This document shows positions 1 to 11,000 of a stretch of 64,000 nucleotides of DNA, in pieces. The stretch is taken from the NCBI GenBank assembly GCA_026826555.1, contig JAKSZT010053887.1, positions 60,967,247 to 61,031,246 on the forward strand. Reading direction: 5' to 3'. The notes beneath the pieces were generated by a model. The model did not search any database. It saw only the letters and a list, made by a program, of their open reading frames with translations, and was not told where the DNA came from. Both the position numbers and the translations under genes were made by a program. The DNA comes from Tolypeutes matacus. Lineage: Eukaryota > Chordata > Mammalia > Cingulata > Chlamyphoridae. Numbering within the stretch: the stretch's first letter is position 1; each line of letters opens with the position of its first letter.

Positions 1-690
1 GTCATCCGCAAACAGTGAGAGTTTTACTTCCTCTTTTCCTATTTGGACGCCTTTAATTTTTTTGTCTTGTCTAATTGCCCTCGCTAGAACTTCTAGTACA
101 ATGTTGAATAAGTGGGCATCCTTGTCTTGTTCCTGATCTTAGGGGGAAAGCTTTCAACCTTTCCCCATTGAGTATGATGTTGGCTGTGGGTTTTTCATAT
201 ATGCCTTTTATCATATTGAGGAATTTTCCTTTTATTCCTATCTTTTGAAGTATTTTTATCAAAAAAGGATGTTGGATTTTGTCGAATGCCTTTTCTGCAT
301 CTATTAAGATGATCATGTGGTTTTCTCCCTTCAATTTGTTAATGTGGTGTATTACTTTGATTGATTTTCTTATGTTGAACCAGCCTTGCATGCCAGGAAT
401 AAATCCCACTTGGTCGTGATGTATAAGTCTTTTGATATGCTGTTGGATTCGATTTGCAAGTATTTTGTTGAGAATTTTTGCATCTATGTTCATGAGAGAG
501 ATTGGTCTGTAATTTTCTTTTCTTGTGGAATCTTTATCTGGCTTTGGTATTAGGGTGATGTTGGCTTCATAAAATGTTTTGGGTAATTTTCCCTCCTCTT
601 CAATTTTTTGGAAGAGTTTAAACAGGATTGGTGTTAATTCTTTTAGTGCTTTCATTCTTAATATAATATTCCTCATCTTAAATCTTGTGC
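1..690 (-). mobile_element. L1 ORF2 reverse-transcriptase fragment (antisense, continues left)
   Basis: The - strand encodes a recognisable L1 RT segment, including [42 protein letters not shown] and RQGCPL. A small deletion after RQGCPL shifts the frame (the frame stops near 71), yet the catalytic FADD box is still encoded by bases 1-12. The element is truncated at its 5' end near 690 and runs out of the window to the left. Confidence 0.92.
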
Positions 691-847
691 TGAAACTTTT
701 CTTAGCTAACTCTTTAGTTCATAAGTAGTGCAGAAATCCATTCAGCTAAGGACATTTCTGACATGTAGAGACCCAGGGGAGAAGGAGAAGGTGGCTTCTA
801 AAGAAACCAGACTGGTTGAGCAGTGATTTCTTTGAACACAGATTTTT

Positions 848-1040
848 TTTTTTTTAACTTTATTTTGTACCTTTAATAATTGAAAATATAAACAATTAAA
901 AACTAAAAAGTAAACACAGATGAATAAATATATACATTTCTCAATTAAATGTAATGGATGCATATAAATTTTTTTTTTTTATAAACAATATATTACACAA
1001 TATATTTGCATTCATACAGTATTTGTCCTTTTGTGTCTGG
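848..1040 (-). mobile_element. 5'-truncated L1 3' end
   Basis: It begins with a poly-T (an antisense tail) and matches the segment at about 6815-7010. It is flanked by an 18-base duplication, ctttgaacacagattttt at 830-847 and the same with one change at 1041-1058. It contains no coding sequence. Confidence 0.75.
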
Positions 1041-1534
1041 CTTTGAGCACAGATTTTTAAAGAGATATCCAAAAGGCAGAAAGACAGAAAACAGGCAGTG
1101 GCAAGTGCTTATTAAGGAAGTAACAGTATAGCTTCCACTCTTCCTGGGCCTTGTGAAAGATGCTTTTAAAGTAATATTGGTAACAATAAGACCATTAAGG
1201 AAAGCTTCATGTATAAAGGAGGAAGGAGGTCTCAACTTCTGCTTTGTGTCTGTTGTCTTTATTAAGAACTGAACAGGGAAGAATCACCCTTGAAAGAGGA
1301 AGTGGAAGGCCAGGGTAGGTGAAGAGATACTATAAGCCAGGTCTCAGTTTGGTATGAGGAATAACTGACAAGAGCTATATCCAAAGATACCATCAACTTG
1401 GGATTGTGTAAAAGGTATCCAGGAAGCATATGGGACTTGGTGATTTTTCAGACTATCCCATTCAAATTTAGACTCCCTCATATCATTGTGTTTATTTGAA
1501 GCCATTATAAGAAACCTTGAATTACACTAACTGG

Positions 1535-1650
1535 TGTGGGGTCAGAGTTTGATTCTGTACTCTGCCTTTATTAGCTGTGTGATTTTGAACACATTATTTA
1601 ACTTCTCTAGATGTGATTTTCCTTAGCTACCAGGCCTGGTACATGATAGA
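1535..1650 (+). mobile_element. MIR-type ancient SINE remnant
   Basis: It shows the MIR core pattern: 'gagtttgattctgtactctgcc', 'agctgtgtgattttgaacacattatttaacttctct', then 'cctggtacatgatag'. It is diverged, as expected for a mammal-wide repeat. Confidence 0.65.
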
Positions 1651-1956
1651 GGTTAATTCTCCCTTATGTCACTTCCAAATTAGGATGGTGACTAAAGCCC
1701 TTTTCTGCCTACCCTCAGTCACATGGTAAGGTCTGATTTAATGGCCCTAGTTCTCCAAACAGCATTTTTTATTCTCTTTCCTCATTCCTCACTTCTCTTT
1801 CTCTTCTCTCCTCTATACTTAGTTTCTTCTCCTTCTCTCCCCCAACCCCACTCTATTCATACACATGTTCATCTTTAATTGAAAGAATTATAATTGGGGA
1901 GGGGGAAGCTCCTGGGTAGTTTGTATATGATGAAGAGTAATGTAATTATTTTTCAG

Positions 1957-2080
1957 AAGTTCCAGCATCTATTGCCAATCTCCAAGAACATTATTGTAAT
2001 CTGTGTACAGAAAAGTCCCAGAAAATTAATCCTTTTATATTGAATATACTCCAGAAAGTAGATGAAGAAAGTAAAAAGGG
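1957..2080 (+). CDS. LRRC34: LRRC34 coding exon a
   Basis: The acceptor tttttcag lies just before 1957 and the donor gtaagg starts at 2081. The exon begins with two bases finishing a codon, encodes [20 protein letters not shown] and onwards, and ends two bases into a glycine codon. It lies before the LRR array and is rich in charged residues. The other frames contain stops. Confidence 0.88.
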
Positions 2081-5000
2081 GTAAGGAAGACAAACTCTTG
2101 ATTGATTATGTCAGCAGTATTCACTGATACTTATCTGTGCGAGAATCTTGAAATAGTGATTTTTAGCCATTTAAAAATTCTTGGTAAAATGGACATATCC
2201 TTTGATTCAGATAAATCAAGTAAATGAGTGACACTGTTGGTAGGTCTTAGAGGCGGTGTGGTATACAGAGAAGAACACTAGGAGTCCCCAAGTCTGGGTG
2301 AATTTTGGCAAATCATTGAAGTCTTCAATGTCTTTATTTATACTGTGGGGATACTTTGCTTTGTTTTTGTGTGTGTATGTGAAAAATTAAATGATGCATA
2401 TTAAAGTGTTTTGCAAAGTCTGTAAGAATATTCAGCATTAATTAAAATTATCTGGTGTAAATCTACTATATTGTGGTGTATGCTTGGTTCCAGTAAATGT
2501 TATCCATAATGTTACTATTTATATATGAAGAAAAAATACCTTTATTTGCTTACTGGATTTCTTTCTTTGTATTTCAAAATCTTTTTCTGTATTTTAAGAT
2601 TGGAAAAAGGAATCACATTAAACATTGCTGGTAACAATCCCCTAATGCCAGTAGAAAGAATAACAGGTGAAGATTTTTGGATTCTTTCCAGAATTTTAAA
2701 GAGAAATCCATATATTATGGGTATGTCTCTTTAAGAATCAATAACTCCTGCTTTTCATTGTCCTGATTTTAAGTATTCATTATAAGGAATGTCATTCTAT
2801 TCATCCATGTCTTTCAGGTCTGGATGTTAGATATAACCTGCTCCGTGATGTGGGTGCATACTATGCTGCAAAACTGCTTGAGGTATTTTACTACAAAATA
2901 ATCTTAGGTTTATTTACAGTGCAACAACTTAGTGTAATGGCATACACACAAAACACTAGTTTTTCAAATTGCAAGAGTCCTGACTCTGTGCTATTACACT
3001 TGAAATATCCTGGAAACACATTTGTGTATTTAGTCTCAATAGAGCAGGTACTGAGTCATCTTCTGCAAATTTGTTGTACACTGTACTAGTCAACCAAAGG
3101 GGTGCTAATGTGAAATACCAAAAATAGGTTGGTCTTTATAAAGGGTATCTATTTGGGGTAGAAGTCCACAGTTACCAGGCCATAAAGCATCAGTTTCTTC
3201 CCTCACCAAAGTCCATTGCCATGTGTTGGAGCACGACGGCTGCCAACGTTTGCCAGGGTTCAGGCTTCTTGAGTTCCTCTCTTCCTGGGGCTGCGTTTCT
3301 CTCCGGGATTAGCTCCTCTGATTCCTCCTCAAGGTCAGCTGTAGACTGTAGGTGAACGGCTCGCTTCTCTTCTCCTGGGGCCTTCTTTCCAAAATCAAAA
3401 CTCCAACATCAAAACTGCTTCTCAAAGACTGCTCCCTCTGTCCTTTGCCTTGCCTTTTATATTCGATTCCACCACCCACCAAAGGATGGGGCTCAACGCC
3501 CTACTGACATGGCTCAGTTAACACCCTAATCATAACTTAATCATGCCCAGATTAACAGATCAGTTTACAAGCATGATCCAATTATATTTTTGGAATTCAT
3601 AATTACATCAAATTGCCAAACACCTACCTTCCACCCTCTGAATTCCAAAAATACATTACAATATTCAAAAAAACTTAAAGCAGTAACAATTCAAGTAAAA
3701 AATCATATCATAATCAGTTTAAGGAAATACGCTTTGTTTTCAGGCAAAATCCCGTCTGCTGTAGACCTCTGAAACTTACAAAACCATTTTACTGCTTCCA
3801 ATACACAAATGGAAAAGCAAAAAATAACTATTTTCATTACCATAAGGAGAAATTGAGATGTTAAACATAAGTCATGGGTCCTCTACAGTTCAGTAAACCT
3901 GCAGGGCATCCTGTATTCGATTTCAAAGTCTGAGAGTCATTCTTAAGATGATGGTTTCTTCTCCTTGGGGCCACATGGGGACCAACCCTTTCCACAGGCT
4001 TGCCCAATGGCCACTTTCTTGGTTCCACCCTCATCAAGCATCTGGGTGTTGACCAAGCTCCAGACCTCACCCTCAAAGAATGTTGGGGTGATTGCCACAC
4101 CTTACCCAATCTTTGGGTTAGAGTCTTAGCCCCCCTAGTACAGTGAGGTGAAGACGACATTCCCTCTAACCTTTGGCATACAGGCTCAACCCTCTCAGAG
4201 CAATGGGTTGACCACCTGACCTTCTCTAATCCATGGGGGACAGGAGCACCCCTCTCAGACCTATGGGGTGCTGACCTTAACCACCCTAATTTTTGAGGAA
4301 TGTGCTTCACCCTCCCTGTACCCTGGGGCAGCAAAACTCTTCTTGAACATTGGGTGGGGATATCCACCCTCTTCAACTTCTGGGGCAAACTCACCCTCTC
4401 TGTATACATGGGTGGGGCTCCTCTCTTGGCCCAAGGTGATGTCTTAGTTCCAGATCTCAGCTTCCATGATTTTGTTCTTAAAGCTGTTTCTCCTTCAATC
4501 TTTCCTTTCCATGTCCTCTTTTGTCCAAGCTGACAGTGGTTTTGTTCATATAGCACTCTCAAAAACGTTGTTGGTTTAGCATGCAAGAAGCAAGGGTCCA
4601 AGCCTTCATACAGTAAGACTTTTCACAAGTCTTTCCAAGATAATTGCATCTTCAATTCTGAGTTATGAGTTCCAAGTTTAGTAAAGTCTTCAAATAGGGC
4701 ATTTTCATCTGGGAATTTGATTTCCAGAAACTTGGAAGTTCCAAAATCAGTTTCTGTTTTCTTTGTGCCCAAAAGTTCAGTCCTTAGTGTATTTCTCTCA
4801 TCTAGTATTTTGCTATAAGCTGCAAGGAGAAGCCAAGCCACATTCTCCGAGTTTACCTTGGAAAGTTCTTCAGCTAAATGGTCTTTTGACCATTTTCAAA
4901 ATCTGTCTTCCGTATAACACCAGGAGTTAATCTTGCCAAGTTCTCTGCAACTTTAAAACATGGATCGCCTTTCCTCCAGTTTCCAATAATAGTTTCATCA

Positions 5001-8000
5001 TTTGCTTCTAAGGCATCATAGAAAGTCTCTTTAGCATCCATTTTACTATCAACAGTCTCTTCAAAGTGATCTAGGCCTTTTCCATCAAGCATTTCACAAT
5101 TCCTCCAAAAAATACCCCTTACCCATTTATAAAACCGTTCCAACATTTTGGTATATGCAAAAGCACTTCCCCACTCCTTGGTACCAAATTCTGTATTAGT
5201 CAACCAAATAATTCTGTATTAGCACATTCTGCTAATGTGAAATACCAAAAATAGGTTGGTCTTTATAAAGGGTATCTATTTGGGGTAGAAGTCCACAGTT
5301 ACCAGGCCATAAAGTGTAAATTTCTCCTCTCACCAAAGGCCATTGCCACATGTTGGAGCAAGACCGCTGCCAACGTTTGCCAGGGTTCAGGCTTCTTGGG
5401 TTCCTCTCTTCCCGGGGCTGCGTTTCTCTCCAGGATTAGCTCCTCTGGTTCCTCCACAGGTCAGCTGTAGACTATCAGGCGAACGGCTCACTTCTCTTCT
5501 CCTGGGGCCTTCTCTCCAACATCAAAAGTGCTTCTTAAAAACTGCTCCCTCTGTCCTTTGCCTTGCCTTTTTTTTTTTTTTTACCGGGAGGTCCCAGGAA
5601 TCGAACCCAGGTCCCTCCATATGGGAGACGGACGCCCAACCAGTTGAGCTACATCCGACCCCCCTGCCTTGCCTTTTATATTCGATTCCACCATCCACCA
5701 AGGGATGGGGCTCAACGCCCTACTGACGTGATCCAGTTAACGCCCTAATCATAGTTTAATCATGCCCAGATTAACAGATCAGTTTACAAGCATGATCCAA
5801 TTATATTTTTGGAATTCATAATTATATCAAATTGCCAAACGGCTACATAGACCATGGTTAAAATAAATACACAGAGTACATCCATACATTGAATCATTGG
5901 TCATAGCCGAACATAGAGTCTTTTTCTTTCATTTATATTGCAGTTAAATTTATGTTTTAATGAGAATGGTGAATTTTTTCTGTCAGTGGTAGTTAGTGCC
6001 TTTGTTGGGCTTTTTTTTCTGGATTATAAAGATTTTCTGTGGAGGTAAAAGGTTTACTTCAAGCAACCCTGAAACATGTATTATTGATTGATTTCTAAGA
6101 ACACATGTGTAATACCTTATTTTTTCTCTTTATTATAGAAACAACTTAATCTCATTTATTTAAACCTTATGTTTAATGATATTGGGCCCGATGGTGGAGA
6201 ACTGATTGCTAAAGCACTACATGTAAGCATTTATATACCTCAGACTAACATTTTATTTTGGAATTTTAAGATAGCTTGGCTCCAACAGAATCAAATGTTA
6301 ACATGAATTTATTGTTTTAATATCGTTGGGATGTAAATTTTTATTGCACTTTAATTTATTGAAGTGTGGACATTATATGAGCACATTTGAATTCATTTTT
6401 AAAATGAACAGCTTTAAGGTATAATTCACTTACTTAAAATTCACCTTTTTAAACTGTACAGTTAACAGTGGTTTTTAATAGTCACCAGTTGTGCAATCAT
6501 CCCCATTACTACTGTCTATTTTTATGAAATTTTCATCATTCCATAAAGAAGTCCCATCTCCATTAACAGTCCCTCCCCATTCTTTCCTCCCTCCAGTCTA
6601 TGGCAACCAGTAATCTACTTTCTGTTGCTATAGATTTGTCTTTTCTGAAGATTTATATATAAATGGAATCATATAATATGTGGCTTTTGGTGACTGGCTT
6701 CTTTCATTAGCATATTTTTCAAGGTTCAGTAGCATTTGTCAGTACTTTATTCCTTTTTATTGCTGAACAGTATTCCACTGAATGGTTATACCATATTTTG
6801 TTCTTTTTTTTTTTACTTTCTTTTGTACATTTAATAATTGAAAATATAAACAATTAAAAACTAAAAAGTAAACAGAAGAATAAATATATACATTTCTCAA
6901 TTAAATGTACTGGATACATATAAATTTTTTTTTTAATCAAACAACTTGTTACACAATATATTTGGTTCATAGTAACGCATTCATACAGTATTTGTCCTTT
7001 TGTGTCTGGCTTGCTTTGCTTAACATAATGTCCTCTAGGTTCACCCATGTTGTCATATGCTTTCCGACTTGATTTCTTCTTACAGCTGCATAATATTCCA
7101 TTGTGTGAATAGACCACAGTTTGTGTATCCATTCGTCTGTTGATGGACACTTTTCATCAGTTGATGGATATTTGGGTTGTTTACACATTTTTGCTTTTAT
7201 GAATAATGCTGCTATGAACACTTGTGCCTGTGTTTTTGCATGGACATATGTTTTAAATGTTCTTGTCTACATAGCTAGGAATGGAATTGCTGGGTCATAT
7301 GGTAACTCTATGTTTAACATTTTGAGGAACTGCAAGATTGTTTTCCTAAGTGGCTATACCTTTTTACAATCCCACCAAACAATGTATAAAGATTCCAGTT
7401 TCTCTACATAGTTGCTAACACTTGCTATTGCCTATCTTTCTGATTTTAGCAATCCTCCTGTGTGTGAAGTAGTATTTCATTGCGGTTTTGATTTGCATTA
7501 CCCTGAGGATTAATAATGTTGGACATCTTTTCATGTGTTTATCAGTCATTTGTATATCTTCTTTAGAGAAATGTCTATTGCCCATTTTTAAAATTGTGTT
7601 GTCTTTTTGATATTGAATTTATAAGAGTGTTTAAAATATATATTCTGGATACAAATCTCTTCTCAGATATATGATTTGCAAATATTTTCTCCCACTCTTT
7701 GAATAGTCTTTTTACCTCCTTGATGGTGTCCTTTGAAGCAGTTTATTTTTTCTTTTGTTGCTTGTGCTTTTAGAATCATATCTATGCAGGCTCTGCCTAA
7801 CCAAAGGTTACAAAGATTTATGCTTATGTTTTTTTCAAAGAATTTTCTTGTTTCAAATCTTACATTTAGGTCATTGATCCATTTTGAGTTAATTTTTGTA
7901 GATGGTATGAAGTGTAGGATATCATTCTGTTGCATGTGGACATCCAGTTGTCCCAGCACCATTTTTTTTTTCCTATCTGGTTGCATCATCATCTTTTTTG

Positions 8001-11000
8001 GTGTGTCGCTTCCCCAGGAAGGGGCCTGCACTGTGCTGGTCTGGGATGCCTTTTTCCTGTTTTTTTTACCAGGAGGTCTTGGGATCAAACCCGGGTCCTC
8101 CATATGGTAAAAGGGAGCTCAATTGCTTGAGCCACAGCCACTTCCCCCCAGCACCATTTTTTGAAAAGATTATTCTTTCCTCCATTGAATTATCTTGGCA
8201 TCCATATCAAGAAACAATTGATTATAAATATGAAGGTTTGTTTCTGGACTTTCACATCTATTCATTAATCTATATGTCTTTCCTTCAGCCAGTACCATAC
8301 TGTCTTGGTTACTATAGATTTGTAGTAAGTTTTAAAATGGAAAATTGTGAGTCATCCAACTTTTCTTTTTCTTCAAGATTGTTTTGATTATTTTGGGTCC
8401 CTTGCATTTCCATATGAATTTTTACTTCAGTTTATCAATTTTTGCAAAGAAAAGCAGGTACAATTTTGATAGGAATTATGTTAAATCTGTAGATCAACTT
8501 GGGAAGTAGTGGCATCTTAACAGTATTAAGTCTTCTGATCTGTGAACATGGGATGTGTCTCCATTTGTTTAGGTCTTTAATTTCTTTTCATGATATTTGT
8601 AATTTTCAATGTACAAGTCTTGCCCTTCTTTTGTTAAATTAATTCCTAAGTATTTTATTCTTTTTTATGCTGTTGTAAATGGAATTGTTTTTTTAAATTG
8701 CCTTTGTGGGTTGTTCATTGCTAGTGTATAAAAATACAATTGATTTTTTTTTAGGAGGTAGTAGGGATTGAACCTGGGACCTTGTATATGGGAAGCAGGC
8801 ACTCAACTGCTGAGCTACAGCTGGTCCCTACAATTGATTTTTTGCATATTGATTTTGTATCCAGAAATCTTGCTAAACTTGTTTATTAGTTCTAATAGTT
8901 TGTTGATTCCTTAGAATTTTCTATATGTAACATCTTGTCATGGGCAAGTAGAGAAAGTTTTATTTCTTCCTTTCCAAACTAGATGCCTTTTATTTCTTTT
9001 TCTTGCCTATCTGGCCTGGCTAGAATCGCCAATATTGATTATAAGTGGTGAGAGCAAACGTTCTTGTCATACTCACGATCTTAGGAAGATATGAATTCAT
9101 TTCCAAAATATTTGTTATTATAAGTCCTCATATTTATTCAGAACTATGAAACATCTGTAATATTCCTTGTGAAAGATTTATCAAAAGAGTAGAATGGGGA
9201 GTTCTGGGAAGATGGTGTTGGAGTAGGCAAGCAGGGCTCAAATTTCTCACAAAAACAATGAAGAAAGGGCCAAAAGCTGTCTGAGGGACCTGCTTTGGGG
9301 TTTAGCAGACCAGGACAGTGCTGCATAACTCCCAGAAGGGCAAGGGACAGAGAGACAACAAACATGAGTTACTAAACCCCCACGGCAGCCGGGGAAAACA
9401 TCCATCCACCACCCTTGAGACATTAAGCCTGGATAAAACCCCTGGCTCACTGCAGCCAACTGAGATGGGAACAGATGTATTCCTCCCTGTTATCTGTTAG
9501 GAGGGAAGTGGGAGGGTGCATCGAAGGATGGAGAATGGTTTCTCTTCAATGAATTTGGCCCATGGAGACCACTTTGAATTTTGACTCTGGCCAGACCAGA
9601 AACATGGGAAAACTGAGGTTGAAAGAAACACCTCCAGGGAAAGATTTGCCGATGAGCACCATCTCCTGGCTAGCCAGGAAGCTGCAAGAAGAAAAACTGT
9701 TTTTAGGTCTCCCTTTAGAGCCAACTCTTAGAAGAAAGTCTGTGCCCCATTAGTGAGTCCCTGGCACGATTTTAATAAATTAAGCTGGGCAATTCTAAAG
9801 ACTCAGAAGAAGTTGAACCAAAAATCAAAGAGGAGCTGGGGGAAAAAATGTAGGCAAGAGAGAAAAAAATTGGTTTGGGGCTGCGATAACAGAGGCGGTG
9901 GCTCGGGAGGGGGAGCGGGTGCGGCGCGCGCGGGCCGAGCGGAGCGGATTCAGCGCCGCGTCAGAGTGGACAGGTGAAAGCAGCACGCCGGGAGCAGCGC
10001 CGAGACCATGGCTGGAGGCAAAGCTGGAAAAGACAGTGGAAAGGCCAAGGCTAAGGCAGTATCTCGCTCTCAAAGAGCTGGACTCCAGTTTCCAGTGGGC
10101 CGTATCCACAGACACTTGAAGACTTGCACCACCAGCCATGGGAGGGTTGGTGCCACTGCTGCGGTGTACAGTGCTGCAATTCTGGAATATCTCACTGCTG
10201 AGGTGCTGGAGCTGGCAGGTAATGCTTCTAAGGATCTCAAAGTAAAGCGTATCACTCCACGTCACTTGCAGCTTGCAATCCGTGGTGAAGAGTTGGATTC
10301 TCTTATCAAGGCGACCATAGCTGGGGGTGGTGTGATCCCTCACATCCACAAATCTCTGATTGGAAAGAAGGGACAGCAGAAAACTGCTTAGAGAGTTGTT
10401 TGGTCAACCCTCTTCCTCGCTGTCAATTGTACTGTAACTGGGACAGAAGAAATAATGGGAATATGTGGGATTTTTAAAACAGTTAAATGGAAGAGCATAG
10501 ACAATTACTGCAGACATGATAAAGAAACATTTGTATGTTCTTAGATTCAGAGTTTGATAAAAGTACCTTTTCATGTGGCAACAATTGTGTGTTGATGGGC
10601 TAGGTTTCTCCCGTGTGTTTTATACAAAAATGGAATTGATAAACCATTTTCTACAAAAAAAAAAAAAAAAAAAAAGAGAGAGAGATAAAAATTGACCATC
10701 AGAATAAATTCACCAACATATTCAGATGCCTGGACATCAGCAAAAAATTACAAGCCATACTAGGTGTATTAGTCAGCCAAAGGGGTGCTGATGCAAAATA
10801 CCAGAAATCTGTTGGTCTTTATAAAGGGTATTTATTTGGGGTAGAAGCTTACAGTTACCAGGCCATAAAGCATAAGTTTCTTCCTTCACCAAAGTCTGTT
10901 GCCATGTGTTGGAGCAAGACAGCTGCCGATGTTTGCCAGGGTTCAGGCTTCTTGGGTTCCTCTCTTCCCGGGGCTCTGTTTCTTCTGGCTCAGTTCGTCT

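Larger units (their letters stand above)
3082..5847 (-). mobile_element. ERVL-MaLR-type provirus with both LTRs, antisense to LRRC34
   Basis: Two copies of one LTR, both on the - strand (3' LTR about 3082-3626, 5' LTR about 5192-5847), flank about 1.57 kb of internal sequence. The LTR ends ...ctgactaataca, has a TATA-like aatataaaa, and carries an aataaa signal before its end, as in MST/THE1-type MaLR LTRs. On the - strand the 5' LTR is followed closely by a primer-binding-like tggtaccaaggagtgg. A polypurine stretch directly precedes the 3' LTR (plus-strand pyrimidines 3627-3640). The flanks TACAC (3077-3081) and TAGAC (5848-5852) form a 5-base target duplication with one mismatch. The internal length suits MaLR elements, which lack pol. 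Confidence 0.82.
6806..9125 (-). mobile_element. 5'-truncated L1, antisense
   Basis: It starts with a poly-T tail at 6807-6816 and its first 200 bases match the 848-1040 copy. It then runs through the 3' part of L1 ORF2 in reverse (for example 'aatgtcctctaggttcacccatg' and 'aatggaattgctgggtcatatgg'). It ends abruptly near 9125. No long frame survives. SINEs have inserted at about 7966-8146 and 8749-8827. Confidence 0.85.

Noticed and set aside
1046..1956. A first LRRC34 exon upstream of 1957
   Set aside because: I found no ATG-bearing frame with a donor in the right phase and no GC-rich promoter; the exon is probably left of the window.
2525..2734. ATG-initiated ORF over an LRRC34 exon
   Set aside because: The start lies in intron sequence and the frame crosses both splice sites; the exon 2599-2720 is the real unit.
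2850..3089. ORF continuing from LRRC34 exon c into the intron
   Set aside because: It reads through a consensus donor at 2883 and downstream sequence has no homology.
5343..5726. 127-codon + strand ORF
   Set aside because: It is LTR plus SINE sequence read in the wrong direction; the same peptide-like text recurs in other LTR copies.
9825..10349. 174-codon - strand ORF opposite the H2A.Z copy
   Set aside because: It is a mirror frame of a GC-rich, open histone sequence; there is no start context or homology.
10008..10391. The H2A.Z copy as the canonical H2AZ1 gene
   Set aside because: It has no introns, ends in poly-A and is inserted inside an L1, so it is a retrocopy.
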